Positions 28,249 to 38,137 of a stretch of DNA of 64,000 bases are shown here, in pieces. A program made the translations under genes and the position numbers. The DNA comes from Paenibacillus tyrphae (lineage in GTDB: Bacteria > Bacillota > Bacilli > Paenibacillales > NBRC-103111). The DNA is taken from positions 186,001 through 250,000 of the forward strand of contig NZ_BSDJ01000009.1 in the NCBI RefSeq assembly GCF_027925525.1, in the 5' to 3' direction. The notes beneath the pieces are model-generated. The model saw only the letters and a list, made by a program, of their open reading frames with translations. It had not been told where the DNA came from and searched no databases. The number at the start of each line of letters is the position of its first letter. Position 1 is the stretch's first letter.

Positions 28249-29514
28249 TTACGCGCTTTCTTCTTTTTTCTTCATGGACTGGCCGTCCGCTGCGGTGATC
28301 TGAGGTGTGATCTTCGCTTGTACGGCTTCCTTGGTAACGATGCACTTGGAGCTCTCCGTGCGGGATGGCGCCTCGTACATCACTTCCAGCATAATGCCTT
28401 CGATAATGGCACGAAGCCCCCTCGCTCCGGTATTGCGCTTAATCGCTTCTTTCGCAATTTCCTCCAGCGCCTCCGGTTCGAATTCAAGGGATACGTTATC
28501 CATCTCCAGCATCTTCTGATACTGCTTGACAAGAGCGTTTTTAGGCTCGGTCAAAATGCGGACGAGCGCTGCTTCGTCAAGCGGCTCCAGCGTCGAGATG
28601 ACCGGCAGACGGCCCACGAATTCCGGAATCAAACCGAATTTCAGCAGGTCTTCCGGAAGCACAAGGGACAAATATTCGCCCGGCTTCAGGTCGGCTTTAT
28701 GTCCGTCCGTGCCGAAGCCGATCACTTTTTTGCCGATCCGGCGCTTAATGATCTGCTCAAGCCCGTCGAATGCCCCACCGCAAATAAACAGGATGTTCGT
28801 CGTATCGATTTGAATAAATTCCTGATGCGGGTGCTTGCGTCCGCCTTGAGGCGGTACCGAAGCAACTGTGCCTTCCAAAATTTTCAGAAGAGCTTGTTGT
28901 ACGCCTTCGCCCGAAACGTCGCGGGTGATGGACGGATTTTCCGACTTACGGGCTACTTTATCGATTTCATCGATATAAATAATGCCGCGCTCGGCTTTCT
29001 CCACATCGTAATCGGCCGCTTGAATGAGCTTCAGCAAAATGTTTTCGACGTCTTCCCCTACGTAGCCGGCTTCCGTCAAAGACGTTGCGTCGGCGATCGC
29101 AAACGGAACATTCAAAATTTTGGCCAGCGTTTGGGCCAGCAGCGTTTTACCGCTGCCCGTCGGACCGACAAGGACGATGTTCGACTTTTGCAGTTCGACA
29201 TCTTCGAGCTTGCTTTGCTGCGAGTTGATCCGTTTGTAATGGTTGTATACGGCAACCGACAGCGATTTTTTGGCCTGTTCCTGCCCGATGACGTAGGAAT
29301 CCAGAATCGCGCGGATTTCCTTCGGCTTCGGTACGTCTTTCAGGTCGAGCTCTTCCTCGTGACCCAATTCTTCCTCAACGATTTCCGTGCAAAGCTCGAT
29401 GCACTCGTCGCATATATAAACGCCGGGCCCGGCAACCAGCTTGCGTACCTGCTCCTGGGATTTGCCGCAGAACGAGCACTTGAGCTGGCCTTTTTCATCG
29501 TTAAATTTAAACAT
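28249..29514 (-). CDS. clpX: ATP-dependent Clp protease ATPase subunit ClpX
   Basis: Hexameric AAA+ unfoldase feeding ClpP. 421 residues. N-terminal zinc domain CSFCGKSQ...CDECIELC, Walker [15 protein letters not shown], Walker [11 protein letters not shown], pore loop GGYVG-type within [10 protein letters not shown], ClpP-binding IGF loop in KKVIGFG. Preceded 15 nt upstream by clpP with AAAGGAGTGAT before the ATG. The clpP-clpX adjacency is unlike B. subtilis, where clpP is elsewhere. Confidence 0.98.
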   Translation of the reverse strand: MFKFNDEKGQLKCSFCGKSQEQVRKLVAGPGVYICDECIELCTEIVEEELGHEEELDLKDVPKPKEIRAILDSYVIGQEQAKKSLSVAVYNHYKRINSQQSKLEDVELQKSNIVLVGPTGSGKTLLAQTLAKILNVPFAIADATSLTEAGYVGEDVENILLKLIQAADYDVEKAERGIIYIDEIDKVARKSENPSITRDVSGEGVQQALLKILEGTVASVPPQGGRKHPHQEFIQIDTTNILFICGGAFDGLEQIIKRRIGKKVIGFGTDGHKADLKPGEYLSLVLPEDLLKFGLIPEFVGRLPVISTLEPLDEAALVRILTEPKNALVKQYQKMLEMDNVSLEFEPEALEEIAKEAIKRNTGARGLRAIIEGIMLEVMYEAPSRTESSKCIVTKEAVQAKITPQITAADGQSMKKKEESA

Positions 29515-29529
29515 GGGATCACTCCTTTT

Positions 29530-30120
29530 CTAAGTCAGATCACTGCGAGTGATAACCGCATCAATGAGACCGTACGCCTTCGCGTCTTCGGCGCTCATGA
29601 AATTGTCACGGTCTGTGTCGCGTTCGATTCTTTCGTAAGGCTGCCCCGTACGCTCCACATAGATTTGGTTTAGCTTCTGCTTCGTTTTGATAATCCAGTC
29701 GGCATGAATTTTAATATCCGATGCCTGCCCGCGGACGCCGCCCAGCGGCTGATGGATCATCACTTCGCTGTTCGGAAGCGCGTAGCGTTTGCCCTTGGCA
29801 CCTGCCGTGAGCAGCAGGGACCCCATACTGGCGGCCATGCCGACACAAATCGTCGAAACGTCCGGCTTGATGAATTGCATTGTATCATATATACCCATAC
29901 CGGCCGTCACCGAACCGCCGGGGGAGTTAATGTACAAATGAATATCCTTCTCGGGATCTACCGCCGACAAGAAAAGCAACTGGGCAATAACCAGGTTGGC
30001 GACGTCGTCATCGATCGCACTGCCCAAAAAAATAATACGATCCTTCAGCAAACGCGAGTAAATATCGTAAGAGCGTTCGCCGCGGCCTTCCTGTTCCACA
30101 ACCATAGGTACCAGAGTCAT
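29530..30120 (-). CDS. clpP: ATP-dependent Clp protease proteolytic subunit ClpP
   Basis: Serine peptidase forming the tetradecameric barrel used with ClpX/ClpC. 196 residues. Catalytic triad visible: Ser in [11 protein letters not shown], His in [10 protein letters not shown], Asp in [11 protein letters not shown]-terminus [20 protein letters not shown] is typical. AAAGGGG lies about 9 nt before the ATG. A -10-like TACAAT lies about 70 nt upstream; a recognisable CtsR operator was not found. Confidence 0.98.
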   Translation of the reverse strand: MTLVPMVVEQEGRGERSYDIYSRLLKDRIIFLGSAIDDDVANLVIAQLLFLSAVDPEKDIHLYINSPGGSVTAGMGIYDTMQFIKPDVSTICVGMAASMGSLLLTAGAKGKRYALPNSEVMIHQPLGGVRGQASDIKIHADWIIKTKQKLNQIYVERTGQPYERIERDTDRDNFMSAEDAKAYGLIDAVITRSDLT

Positions 30121-30242
30121 CGTCCCAACCCCTTTACTTCATAAAATGCAAACCACTTTCAGCCTTACTCAAAACATTGTAGCACGTTTAAAGACTAAAG
30201 TCATTTCCTGCCCGATACGAACAAACGTTGCGGCCGCTAACG

Positions 30243-30365
30243 TATGTTTTGCCGGACAGGACCGCCTTGCCGCCGCCTATGTATTTCATTATGTACCGCA
30301 TATGTAATGGTTCGTTTGCTTCTTATGTAACGCTTATTATGTTATGCTTATGTACTTCTTATGTG
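30243..30365. repeat. Array of TATGTA/TATGTT motifs upstream of clpP
   Basis: TATGT(A/T/G) occurs at 30243, 30278, 30290, 30301, 30324, 30338, 30349 and 30360. From 30278 on, spacings are 12, 11, 23, 14, 11 and 11 nt, close to multiples of one DNA helical turn. The array fills most of the gap between the tig terminator and the clpP promoter region. It may be a cooperative protein-binding site; no known operator was matched. Confidence 0.5.
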
Positions 30366-30404
30366 CATGTTTCACGGAAACCGTCAACGCGATTTAAGGT
30401 AAAA

Positions 30405-30438
30405 CAAAGGCACGCATGGATGTACACGTGCCTTTGCA
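30405..30438 (-). terminator. Hairpin terminator after tig
   Basis: CAAAGGCACG and CGTGCCTTTG pair perfectly; on the minus strand the stem is followed by a weak T stretch (TTTTACC). It lies 29 nt past the tig stop. Confidence 0.75.
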
Positions 30439-30467
30439 TGTATGTTCGCGTTTATACAATTTCCGAA

Positions 30468-31757
30468 TTAAGCCGTTTTGCTGTTGTCAACCAAGAATTT
30501 CACGGTTTTGCGGTTGACGATATCTTGCAGCAGCGATCCCAAATTGCCATTCGATGCGAAGATGGTACGGATTTCGTCAACGGAACGGCCGTACATTTGG
30601 GCCAGGTTCTCCAGCTCGGCGTTGATTTCCTCTTCTGTCGCTTCAAGGTTTTCCGCTTTCGCGATCGCCTCAAGCACGAGGTTGTTGCGTACGCGCTTCT
30701 CGGCGTCGGAACGCATTTGACCTTTGAGGTCCTCGGCGCTTTGACCGGTGAACTGGTAGTACATGTCGATGTTCATGCCTTGCGTGCGCAGACGGTTTTC
30801 GAATTCTTTCACCATTTGCTCCGCTTCGTCGTTAATCATAACTTCCGGAATTTCCACTTGGGCAGTTTCGGAAGCTTTTTCTACCAGATCGTTTTCTTTC
30901 TTGCGGTCGGCTTCGCTTTGCTTGCGCTCTTTCAGCTTGTTCTCCAGATCCGCTTTGTACTCGTCCAGCGTGTCGAACTCGCTCACGTCTTTAGCAAACT
31001 CGTCGTCGAGTGCAGGCAGGTTTTTGCGCTTGATGTCATGCAGCTTGATTTTGAAAACGGCTTCTTTGCCTTTCAGTTCTTCCGCATGGTAGTTTTCCGG
31101 GAAAGTTACGGTGATGTCCTTCTCGCCGTCTTTCTCCAGGCCGACAACTTGCTCTTCGAAACCCGGGATAAAGCTGCCGGAGCCAAGCTCAAGGGAATAA
31201 CGCTCCGCTTTGCCGCCCTCGAAAGGAGCGCCGTCGACGAAGCCTTCGAAGTCGATCGAGACGATGTCGCCGTTCTCGGCTGCGCCTGCTTCTACCGGAA
31301 CGAGTTCCGCATGACGCTTTTGCAGCTTCTCCAGCTCTTCGTTCACTTCTTCGGCCGTTACTTCGACGGAAGGAGCTTCAAGAGCGATGCCTTTGTACTC
31401 GCCAAGCTCGACTTCAGGCTTCACGGTAACTTTCGCTTTGAATTTCAGAACTTGGCCTTTGCCAAATTGCTCGACGTCCACTTCCGGACGGTCCACCGGC
31501 TGAATGCCCGTCTCTTGAACAGCTGCAATGTAAGCGTCAGGCACGATGATATCGAGAGCGTCTTGATACAAGCTTTCCACGCCGAATTTCGATTCGAAAA
31601 TAGCGCGAGGCACTTTGCCCTTGCGGAAGCCCGGAACGTTTACTTTGTTTACGACTTTTTTGAATGCCTTGTCCAGAGCGGCGGCTACTTGGTCCGCATC
31701 CACTTCAATATCAAGAACGGCTACGTTCTTCTCTATCTTTTCCCAGCTTGCTTTCAT
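30468..31757 (-). CDS. tig: Trigger factor Tig
   Basis: Ribosome-bound chaperone and peptidyl-prolyl isomerase for nascent chains. 429 residues. Ribosome-docking signature is PGFRKGKVPRAIFE near 40, the FKBP-like PPIase domain includes NGDIVSIDFEGFVDG and FIPGFEEQVVGL, then the helical chaperone arms ending FLVDNSK. ATG at 31757 has GGAGGGG about 10 nt upstream. Own promoter (31855-31883) and terminator. Confidence 0.98.
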   Translation of the reverse strand: MKASWEKIEKNVAVLDIEVDADQVAAALDKAFKKVVNKVNVPGFRKGKVPRAIFESKFGVESLYQDALDIIVPDAYIAAVQETGIQPVDRPEVDVEQFGKGQVLKFKAKVTVKPEVELGEYKGIALEAPSVEVTAEEVNEELEKLQKRHAELVPVEAGAAENGDIVSIDFEGFVDGAPFEGGKAERYSLELGSGSFIPGFEEQVVGLEKDGEKDITVTFPENYHAEELKGKEAVFKIKLHDIKRKNLPALDDEFAKDVSEFDTLDEYKADLENKLKERKQSEADRKKENDLVEKASETAQVEIPEVMINDEAEQMVKEFENRLRTQGMNIDMYYQFTGQSAEDLKGQMRSDAEKRVRNNLVLEAIAKAENLEATEEEINAELENLAQMYGRSVDEIRTIFASNGNLGSLLQDIVNRKTVKFLVDNSKTA

Positions 31758-31854
31758 TTTATGCTTTCCCCTCCAAAAATTATCCATCGCAATTTTGTCA
31801 CGTTCTGGCGGAGTTGCGGTACAACCCGGACAAGCCCGCCGATATAACCACTAT

Positions 31855-31883
31855 ATTATAACCGTAATAAATGCGGTTTTCAA
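31855..31883 (-). promoter_or_regulatory. Sigma-A promoter of tig
   Basis: On the minus strand TTGAAA and TATAAT are separated by exactly 17 nt, a near-consensus vegetative promoter about 98 nt before the tig ATG. Confidence 0.8.
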
Positions 31884-31928
31884 GGCTTCTAACGCGGAAA
31901 CGTCGGGAAATCGTCCCGCGGCGCCATT

Positions 31929-32837
31929 TTATAATCTCCGGGTGAATACGTTTGCGGCAAATTGCTGCATCATCCGGTAAGCTTGCTCCCACTGGAACGC
32001 CAGATCCGACGTAATCCCGTACAATTCGAGCAGCTCCGCTTTGTCCCCGCCTTCAAATACTTGTTCTAGCAACGTCAGATGCAGCGCCGCCGCCCATACG
32101 TCCACGCAGGCCGCGTCCTGCCGCAGCATTTGCCGGTAAGCGGAAGTTCCGTAAATAAACGCCAAAAATTCGTTCCACGTCTCCGACGCAAAATACGAGA
32201 GCGCCGGGTGCTGCGTCTCGCTGATTTCCTGCACGCGGTTAATAATCTCTTGAATCTGCGAAGGAAACTGGTCGAAGGACGCAGGCGTATCCTCGATCTC
32301 GACGACCGTCGCTTCGCCGTTCTTATGCAGCGTTACGCTGCCCGTCGCGCCCCGCTTCTTGAGCGTTTGCAGCGCCTTGAACTGGATCAGCGGATGCCGC
32401 CCCGCATCCTCCTTCAACCACCCGATCAGCTCTTCGTCGATCCCTTCGTCTTCCAAGAACGCGAGCTGATCCAGAGCCAGCAGCTGCTTGTCCACGGCAT
32501 GCTGCTCCCGCAGGCTGGCCAGCAGCCGCTTCGCATAGTCGCCTTTCTGCTCGCCCTTGGCGTGTATATGCTGCCGCAGCAGGTCCGCTTCGCTGAGCTC
32601 TTCGCTTTCGTCCTCCTGCCCCAGTGCCAGATCCGGGAACATGACCTGCAGCCAATCGAGCAAGGACCGCCATTCTTCCCGCGCCCGGTCGTCGTCCGAT
32701 TGGCAGGCAAGCAAAAAGCGGAGGAGCTTCATCGCTTCTCCGTAGCGTTCCGCTTCAAGGAGCCGGGTCAGTTCGAACTGGTAAAATTCGACGGTTTTCG
32801 GAAAAAGAATCACATTGTCATTGGTCTGCCCGCTCAT
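31929..32837 (-). CDS. Hypothetical tetratricopeptide/helical-repeat protein
   Basis: 302 residues from the ATG at 32837, which follows AAAGGCGGTG. No catalytic motif. The sequence is built of amphipathic helices (FYQFELTRLLEAERYGEAMK, ADLLRQHIHAKGEQKGDYAK, LLEQVFEGGDKAELLELYG), consistent with TPR-like repeats and acidic patches (QEDESEELSEAD). A short strand-rich part (GSVTLHKNGEATVVEIED) interrupts them. A scaffold role is likely but unproven. It lies upstream of tig, which has its own promoter. Confidence 0.75.
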   Translation of the reverse strand: MSGQTNDNVILFPKTVEFYQFELTRLLEAERYGEAMKLLRFLLACQSDDDRAREEWRSLLDWLQVMFPDLALGQEDESEELSEADLLRQHIHAKGEQKGDYAKRLLASLREQHAVDKQLLALDQLAFLEDEGIDEELIGWLKEDAGRHPLIQFKALQTLKKRGATGSVTLHKNGEATVVEIEDTPASFDQFPSQIQEIINRVQEISETQHPALSYFASETWNEFLAFIYGTSAYRQMLRQDAACVDVWAAALHLTLLEQVFEGGDKAELLELYGITSDLAFQWEQAYRMMQQFAANVFTRRL

Positions 32838-32980
32838 GAAACACCGCCTTTCTTGCTGAGCTTCTTTATGAATGCCAGTGTACCCCAAAAAAGAAGCGAA
32901 AGCAAAATCTCCTGCCGCGACCCGCTTACCTGTCCATTCCAAATTAGAATGCCGGATTCGGAAGCGCGTTATGCGGACGT

Positions 32981-33024
32981 AAAAAAGCAGCCGCGGATGC
33001 GTAATAACCACGGCATCCGGGCTG
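32981..33024 (-). terminator. Terminator after the small coiled-coil gene
   Basis: GCAGCCGCGGATGC and GCATCCGGGCTGC pair with one bulge; on the minus strand the stem is followed by TTTTTTA. Confidence 0.88.
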
Positions 33025-33065
33025 CCCGTTATGCAGGCGCTGTTTAGCGTTCCATATTCCGAAAT

Positions 33066-33407
33066 CTATTCCATTTTCATCGCGGCTTGGATGAGCTGCG
33101 CTTTAATGTGCGGATTTTGTTCGATGAAGCTGTACATGCGATCGACCTGCTCTTTATTTTGCAAATAGTCGCGTTCGTTCTGAATCATCTCGTGCGACCA
33201 TTTCAGAAGCGCGGCTTCCGCCGCACCGAGCCGGTTCAATGCAATATGAAGTCCCGTATCGCCGACAAGCTGCTCCATCACTTCCGGAGTTACGTTACCG
33301 AGTTTTTTCGTCGTAGCGAGCTTTTGCTCAAATTCTTTATTCGCCTTCTCGAAGTTTTCTTTGGCTTCCTTGTATTCTTTCTGCTGTTCTGAGAACGTTC
33401 TTTTCAT
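33066..33407 (-). CDS. Small hypothetical coiled-coil protein
   Basis: 113 residues, not recognised. The first half is a highly charged coiled coil (FSEQQKEYKEAKENFEKANK), the second half helical (NRLGAAEAALLKWSHEMI). No signal peptide, cysteine or membrane segment. AAAGGTGG precedes the ATG by about 10 nt. Monocistronic by its own terminator. Confidence 0.75.
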   Translation of the reverse strand: MKRTFSEQQKEYKEAKENFEKANKEFEQKLATTKKLGNVTPEVMEQLVGDTGLHIALNRLGAAEAALLKWSHEMIQNERDYLQNKEQVDRMYSFIEQNPHIKAQLIQAAMKME

Positions 33408-33718
33408 TAATGATGAACCACCTTTACCTGTTGATCAATTGTCTTCCTGCCTATCGTTCTCCCAGCTATAGCGTGAGACAAAACCGACGCTTTCTATACA
33501 TCGGTCTCCAAAACGCAGGCTGTTATAAAAATACACCTATACGCTAAGTGTAACTTTTCTTCGGCCGTTTGTCCATTTTTTCATCAAGTTTTCCACGTCG
33601 CGCCTCGTCCGGACAGACATCATCCGCTCCCGCCAAGCATAACCTTTAACATCTTGCTGTCATCTTTGGACCCCTCGTGGGAGCGACAGATTCTGGAAGA
33701 CCGGAGAGGATGAAAGCT
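33408..33718. other. Divergent intergenic region before asnB, no gene seen
   Basis: About 310 nt between two divergent genes. It should hold both promoters. GCATAACCT at about 33638 weakly resembles a sigma-E -10, of note because the B. subtilis paralogue asnO is sigma-E dependent, but no good -35 is present. No open frame with support. Confidence 0.4.
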
Positions 33719-35563
33719 ATGTGTGGAATCACGGGATGGATTGATTGGAACAAAGATTTGACCCAGTATCCGTCCGTTCTCGAGACGATGACGGATACGC
33801 TCGCCTCGCGCGGTCCGGATGCCTCCGGCAGCTGGATCACGCCCCGCTGCGCGCTCGGCCACCGCCGTCTGAGCGTCATGGATCCGGCAGGCGGCGCCCA
33901 GCCCATGACCCGGAAAGTCGGGGATAATACAATAACGATCGTCTATAACGGCGAGCTATACAATGCGCCCGAATTAAAAAAAGAGCTGGAGCAGCGAGGC
34001 CACCGGTTCGCCACCACCTGCGACACCGAGGTGCTGCTCGTTTCGTTCGTCGAATGGGGCCGAGCCTGCGTCGACCGGCTCAACGGTATCTTCGCCTTCG
34101 CCATCTGGGACAACGAAGAGCAGACGCTGTTCCTCGTACGCGACCGGCTGGGCGTCAAGCCTCTTTTCTATTCCTACACAGAAGGCCGGCTGCTGTTCGG
34201 TTCGGAGCCGAAGGCCATCCTGGCGCATCCGGACTTTACGGTTCAGATCAGCGGCGAAGGGCTGGCGGAAATTTTCGCCATCGGGCCGGCACGCACGCCG
34301 GGACACGGCGTCTATAAAAATATGCAGGAGCTGAAGCCGGGTCACTGCATGGTCATGGATGCGCGCGGCCTAAGCGTACGCGCCTACTGGAAGCTGGAAA
34401 GCAAGCCGCATGAGGACGACGTGGAGACGACGGCCGCCAAAGTGCGCGAGCTGCTACGGGACACGGTGATCCGTCAGCTCGCTTCGGATGTGCCGATCTG
34501 CACGCTGCTGTCCGGCGGTCTCGATTCCAGTGCTCTAACGACGTTTGCCGCACAATACTATGCGCAGCAAGGGCTCGGAGCCCTGCACACCTATTCGGTC
34601 GACTATGTCGACAACGATAGGCATTTCCAAGCAAGCGCCTTTCAGCCGAATGCGGATGCGCCTTGGATCAAGCGGATGACGGAACACCTCGAGACCGTAC
34701 ATCATGCGATCGAATTCGATACGCCGGAACTGGTCGAGGCGCTCCGAACCGTCGTGCTGGCCAGGGACTTGCCCGGAATGGCCGATGTGGACGGTTCGCT
34801 TTATTTGTTTTGCCGCGAAATTAAAAAAGGCGCCACAGTGGCGATATCCGGCGAGGCGGCCGACGAAATTTTCGGCGGGTACCCCTGGTTTCACCGGGAG
34901 GAAGCGCTGAATGCCGGAACCTTCCCTTGGTCGCTTGCGACCCCTGAACGTATCGCCCTGCTGTCTCCCGAATTCGTCGATTGGGTGAAGCCCGCCCAAT
35001 ACGTTCAGGACCGCTACCGCCAAGCGCTCTCCGAAGTGCCCCGTCTTGCCGGCGAGAACGGACAGCAAAACAGGATGCGGGAGATGTCCTATTTGAACAT
35101 CACCCGCTTTATGCCGACGCTGCTCGACCGCAAAGACCGGATGAGCATGGCGGTCGGCCTTGAGGTGCGCGTGCCGTTCTGCGATCACCGGCTGGTCGAA
35201 TACGTATGGAACATTCCGTGGGAGGTCAAAACGGCCGGCGACCGGGAGAAAGGCATTTTGCGCAAAGCGCTCCGCGGCATACTTCCCGAAGACGTGCTGG
35301 CCCGCAAAAAAAGCCCGTATCCGAAAACGCACAATCCGAACTATTTGACCGCCGTCCGCTCCTGGGTATTGGACATCTTAGACGACCCTTCCTCGCCTCT
35401 GCTTCCGTTTATCGATACGGCCAAAATCCGCATCCTCGCAGAGGACGCCGAAGGCCGGTTTCAGCTGCCTTGGTTCGGCCAGTTGATGACCGGGCCGCAG
35501 TTGTTCGCTTATTTGGCCCAAGTCGACACTTGGCTGCGCCATTACAAAGTATCGATCCGATAA
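33719..35563 (+). CDS. asnB: Asparagine synthetase, glutamine-hydrolysing
   Basis: Makes asparagine from aspartate, ATP and glutamine. 614 residues from the ATG at 33719, so that Cys2 (MCGITGWIDW) is the N-terminal nucleophile of the glutaminase domain; GGAGAGG lies about 9 nt upstream. Further motifs: GHRRLSVMD, IVYNGELYN, then the synthetase PP-loop LLSGGLDSSALT near 255 and GEAADEIFGGYPWF. Most similar in type to AsnO/AsnB of Bacillus. Which paralogue cannot be settled from sequence alone. Confidence 0.95.
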   Translation: MCGITGWIDWNKDLTQYPSVLETMTDTLASRGPDASGSWITPRCALGHRRLSVMDPAGGAQPMTRKVGDNTITIVYNGELYNAPELKKELEQRGHRFATTCDTEVLLVSFVEWGRACVDRLNGIFAFAIWDNEEQTLFLVRDRLGVKPLFYSYTEGRLLFGSEPKAILAHPDFTVQISGEGLAEIFAIGPARTPGHGVYKNMQELKPGHCMVMDARGLSVRAYWKLESKPHEDDVETTAAKVRELLRDTVIRQLASDVPICTLLSGGLDSSALTTFAAQYYAQQGLGALHTYSVDYVDNDRHFQASAFQPNADAPWIKRMTEHLETVHHAIEFDTPELVEALRTVVLARDLPGMADVDGSLYLFCREIKKGATVAISGEAADEIFGGYPWFHREEALNAGTFPWSLATPERIALLSPEFVDWVKPAQYVQDRYRQALSEVPRLAGENGQQNRMREMSYLNITRFMPTLLDRKDRMSMAVGLEVRVPFCDHRLVEYVWNIPWEVKTAGDREKGILRKALRGILPEDVLARKKSPYPKTHNPNYLTAVRSWVLDILDDPSSPLLPFIDTAKIRILAEDAEGRFQLPWFGQLMTGPQLFAYLAQVDTWLRHYKVSIR

Positions 35564-35579
35564 TGGCAATACGGCTTCC

Positions 35580-36209
35580 TTAGGCCAGGAAATCCCACAA
35601 TTTACGGATGGCCTGCCCCCGATGGCTGAGCGCATTTTTCTCTTCGAGCGTCAGCTCTGCCAGCGTCCGGCCGAGCTGCGGGACGTAAAACAACGGATCA
35701 TACCCGAAGCCCCCGCTGCCACGCGGCTCGCGGATGATGACGCCCTCGCACGTCCCTTCGACTTCGGCAAGCGGCGTTCCTTCCGCATCTACGAGCGCAA
35801 TAGCGCTGACGAAACGGGCGGGGCTGAGCGCTTCGGGATGAGCCGCGTCATCCGGCCGGGGCAGCGGCTCCAGCTTGTCCAGCTCGCCGACGAGCTTGCG
35901 GTTATTCGCGGCGTCGTCCTTCGGCTCGCCCGCATACCGGGCGGAGTATACCCCCGGTGCGCCGTTCAGACGATCCACGCATAAGCCGGAGTCGTCCGCC
36001 ACCGCAGGAACGCCGAGTCGCCGGGCCACCGTTCTGGCTTTGATCAAGGCGTTCGCCGCAAAGGTATCTCCGTCCTCGACGATGTCCGGGATCTCCGGGT
36101 AATCGAGCAGGCTTTTGACCGCGATGCCTTTCTCCCGGAACATCTTCTCGAATTCCTTAAGTTTACCAGCGTTTGTCGTCGCGATGACGACCTCAGCTCC
36201 GAGCCGCAT
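35580..36209 (-). CDS. rdgB: dITP/XTP pyrophosphatase (RdgB/HAM1 family)
   Basis: Removes non-canonical purine nucleotides (ITP, dITP, XTP) from the pool. 209 residues. Motifs: [33 protein letters not shown] and [14 protein letters not shown], with [10 protein letters not shown] at the end. Start ATG at 36209 has AAGGGGG about 7 nt upstream and overlaps the end of rph by 17 nt, so the two are coupled. Same order as rph-ysnA in B. subtilis. Confidence 0.96.
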   Translation of the reverse strand: MRLGAEVVIATTNAGKLKEFEKMFREKGIAVKSLLDYPEIPDIVEDGDTFAANALIKARTVARRLGVPAVADDSGLCVDRLNGAPGVYSARYAGEPKDDAANNRKLVGELDKLEPLPRPDDAAHPEALSPARFVSAIALVDAEGTPLAEVEGTCEGVIIREPRGSGGFGYDPLFYVPQLGRTLAELTLEEKNALSHRGQAIRKLWDFLA

Positions 36210-36951
36210 GGGATGCCCCCTTAATGCGTTCGGCAATCGGTCCAAGCGCCAGCGCCTGCTCCCGAATCATGCCCTGGATGCCCGTTTCGGCCAGCGCCAG
36301 CAGCGCGTCAAGCTCTTGCCGGGAGAACGGGGCTTCTTCTCCGGTTCCTTGCACCTCGACGAATTTGCCTTGGCCGGTCATCACCACGTTCATATCGACC
36401 TTCGCTTTAGAATCCTCTTCATAGTTCAGGTCCAGGCACGGCTGCTCCTGAATAATGCCCACGCTCACGGAACCGAGAAAATCGGTGATCGGGAACCGGC
36501 TCAAATTCCGCTCCCGCGCGATTTTATCCATTGCGATCGCCATAGCGACAAATGCGCCGGTGATCGACGTCGTCCGTGTGCCGCCGTCCGCCTGAATCAC
36601 GTCGCAGTCCAGCGTAATGGAACGTTCGCCCAGCGCTTCCAGATCGACGACGGAACGCAGTGCCCGTCCGATCAGCCGCTGAATTTCCATCGTACGTCCG
36701 CCGAGCTTGCCTTTGGCCGCTTCGCGCTGATTGCGGACCGAAGTCGCCCGGGGCAGCATCGAGTATTCGGCCGTCACCCATCCTTTACCCTGCCCTTTCA
36801 TAAAAGGCGGAACCCGTTCCTCCACCGTCGCCGTGCAGATGACCCGAGTATCTCCCACTTCGATCAGCACCGAGCCTTCGGCGTGTTTATTGTAATTGGT
36901 CGTAATTTTCACAGGACGCGCCTGATCGACTCTTCTCCCGTCGCTTCTCAT
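36193..36951 (-). CDS. rph: Ribonuclease PH
   Basis: Phosphorolytic 3'-5' exoribonuclease trimming tRNA precursors. 252 residues. Shows [34 protein letters not shown] with the RNase PH signature, [17 protein letters not shown] and [19 protein letters not shown] for phosphate binding and catalysis. ATG at 36951, AGGAGG about 11 nt upstream. Middle gene of gerM-rph-rdgB. Confidence 0.97.
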   Translation of the reverse strand: MRSDGRRVDQARPVKITTNYNKHAEGSVLIEVGDTRVICTATVEERVPPFMKGQGKGWVTAEYSMLPRATSVRNQREAAKGKLGGRTMEIQRLIGRALRSVVDLEALGERSITLDCDVIQADGGTRTTSITGAFVAMAIAMDKIARERNLSRFPITDFLGSVSVGIIQEQPCLDLNYEEDSKAKVDMNVVMTGQGKFVEVQGTGEEAPFSRQELDALLALAETGIQGMIREQALALGPIAERIKGASHAARS

Positions 36952-37040
36952 TTAAGTCTCATTTCCTCCTTTTGGCTTTCACGTTCCCATTGTACCAGAG
37001 CGCCTCAGGAAAACCAAACGGGCCTGCGGAAACGAAAAAT

Positions 37041-37076
37041 CGCTCCTTCCGGAAGCGGGCCGCACAGGAAGGAGCG
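37041..37076 (-). terminator. Hairpin terminator between gerM and rph
   Basis: CGCTCCTTCC and GGAAGGAGCG pair perfectly around 16 nt; on the minus strand ATTTTTCG follows. Placed after gerM, it may give partial read-through into rph. Confidence 0.8.
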
Positions 37077-37096
37077 TTCGTTTATGAGGCATGACG

Positions 37097-38137
37097 CTAC
37101 AGCTTCAGCTGATTCACGGTTTGAGGCCGGGATACGGGCTTCGCGTAGCTTTGATTATCGGTTGCGCTTACTTTGGCGTCGCCGTTCACGAGAATTTGCA
37201 CCTTGGCGGCCGCATTCGTATTCTCCGTAAGCGACAAGACGACCGCTTTCAACGCTTCGGCAGGCGCCTTTTTATCCGGGCCGAGCATTTTGTCCGAGAA
37301 ATTGACGGTAATCAAGTCGTCCGTTTTGTCCACCTTGAGCAGCTCGGCTCCCGGAGCCATGACGGCAACCAGACCTTTCTTCTGATCCGGTCCTGCAATA
37401 AGCTGCCGGATGACCGCTTCCGAAACGTTGTCCGTCCTTGGGACGAGCCGGGTAACGGGCACGTAATAGCTGTAATTTTCCTGATTCTGATTTAGAAAAT
37501 ACAGCGTAACCGGCGTCGATTGTCCGTACTCGACGCTTCCCGGCTTCTCCACGTTGATTCCGATCGCCCGGGTCAGCGGTTCGTCCAGCGGCGTGCCGCC
37601 GACCGGCATTTCTTTCAAAGGCTTGCCCTCGACGCGAAGCTGCACTTTCTCTACCGAAGGAAAGCCCGTCAAGGTCCAGGTGACGGCTTCCATAATTTTT
37701 CTTTCGTCCTGCAAGTTATAATCCGTAAACATTTTGGAAAAATCAACGATAGCCAGTTTTTGATCTTCCACGATGTTAATGCCTTTAATTTCGGTACCTT
37801 TGGGAAGGAGGCTTGTAAATCCGGCCGGCAGACGTCCTTGTACCGGACCGCCGTCCACCATGTATTCCAGCGCCTTGCGGGCGGCGCCCTGGGTCTTCTC
37901 GACTTGAACGGCAATCGGAGCGACGAACCCTTTTTCATCCTTGGCGTAAACCGTCACCTGCATCGGATTGGTAACCGTTTGGGACATTTTGCCGCTTGTG
38001 GCCATGGCGTCCGCTCCGACCGGCGGAGGATCGATTTGCTGCGACTGTTCCTTCTTTCCCAAAGGCGAGCAGCCGGAGGCAAGCAGAGCGACCATTCCGA
38101 CAGCGGCGGCCCATCGTATCCATTTGTATTGTTTCAT
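37097..38137 (-). CDS. gerM: Germination/sporulation lipoprotein GerM
   Basis: 346-residue lipoprotein: signal peptide with lipobox LLASGC (Cys near 23), then two GerMN domains (about 60-185 and 200-335). In B. subtilis GerM is produced during sporulation and needed for normal cortex and germination, and is encoded upstream of rph as here. Segments such as GTEIKGINIVEDQKLAIVDF and DDLITVNFSDKMLG show the repeated domain. Acts on the membrane surface. Confidence 0.92.
   Translation of the reverse strand: MKQYKWIRWAAAVGMVALLASGCSPLGKKEQSQQIDPPPVGADAMATSGKMSQTVTNPMQVTVYAKDEKGFVAPIAVQVEKTQGAARKALEYMVDGGPVQGRLPAGFTSLLPKGTEIKGINIVEDQKLAIVDFSKMFTDYNLQDERKIMEAVTWTLTGFPSVEKVQLRVEGKPLKEMPVGGTPLDEPLTRAIGINVEKPGSVEYGQSTPVTLYFLNQNQENYSYYVPVTRLVPRTDNVSEAVIRQLIAGPDQKKGLVAVMAPGAELLKVDKTDDLITVNFSDKMLGPDKKAPAEALKAVVLSLTENTNAAAKVQILVNGDAKVSATDNQSYAKPVSRPQTVNQLKL

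Noticed and set aside
28165-29673. 502-codon plus-strand frame opposite clpX
   Set aside because: Antisense shadow of an intact conserved gene with no start signal of its own.
30121-30240. CtsR operator upstream of clpP
   Set aside because: Only a weak AAAGTCA-like half site; the direct heptamer repeat is absent.
30228-31847. 539-codon plus-strand frame opposite tig
   Set aside because: Phe/Val-rich mirror of trigger factor; no ribosome site; crosses the tig terminator.
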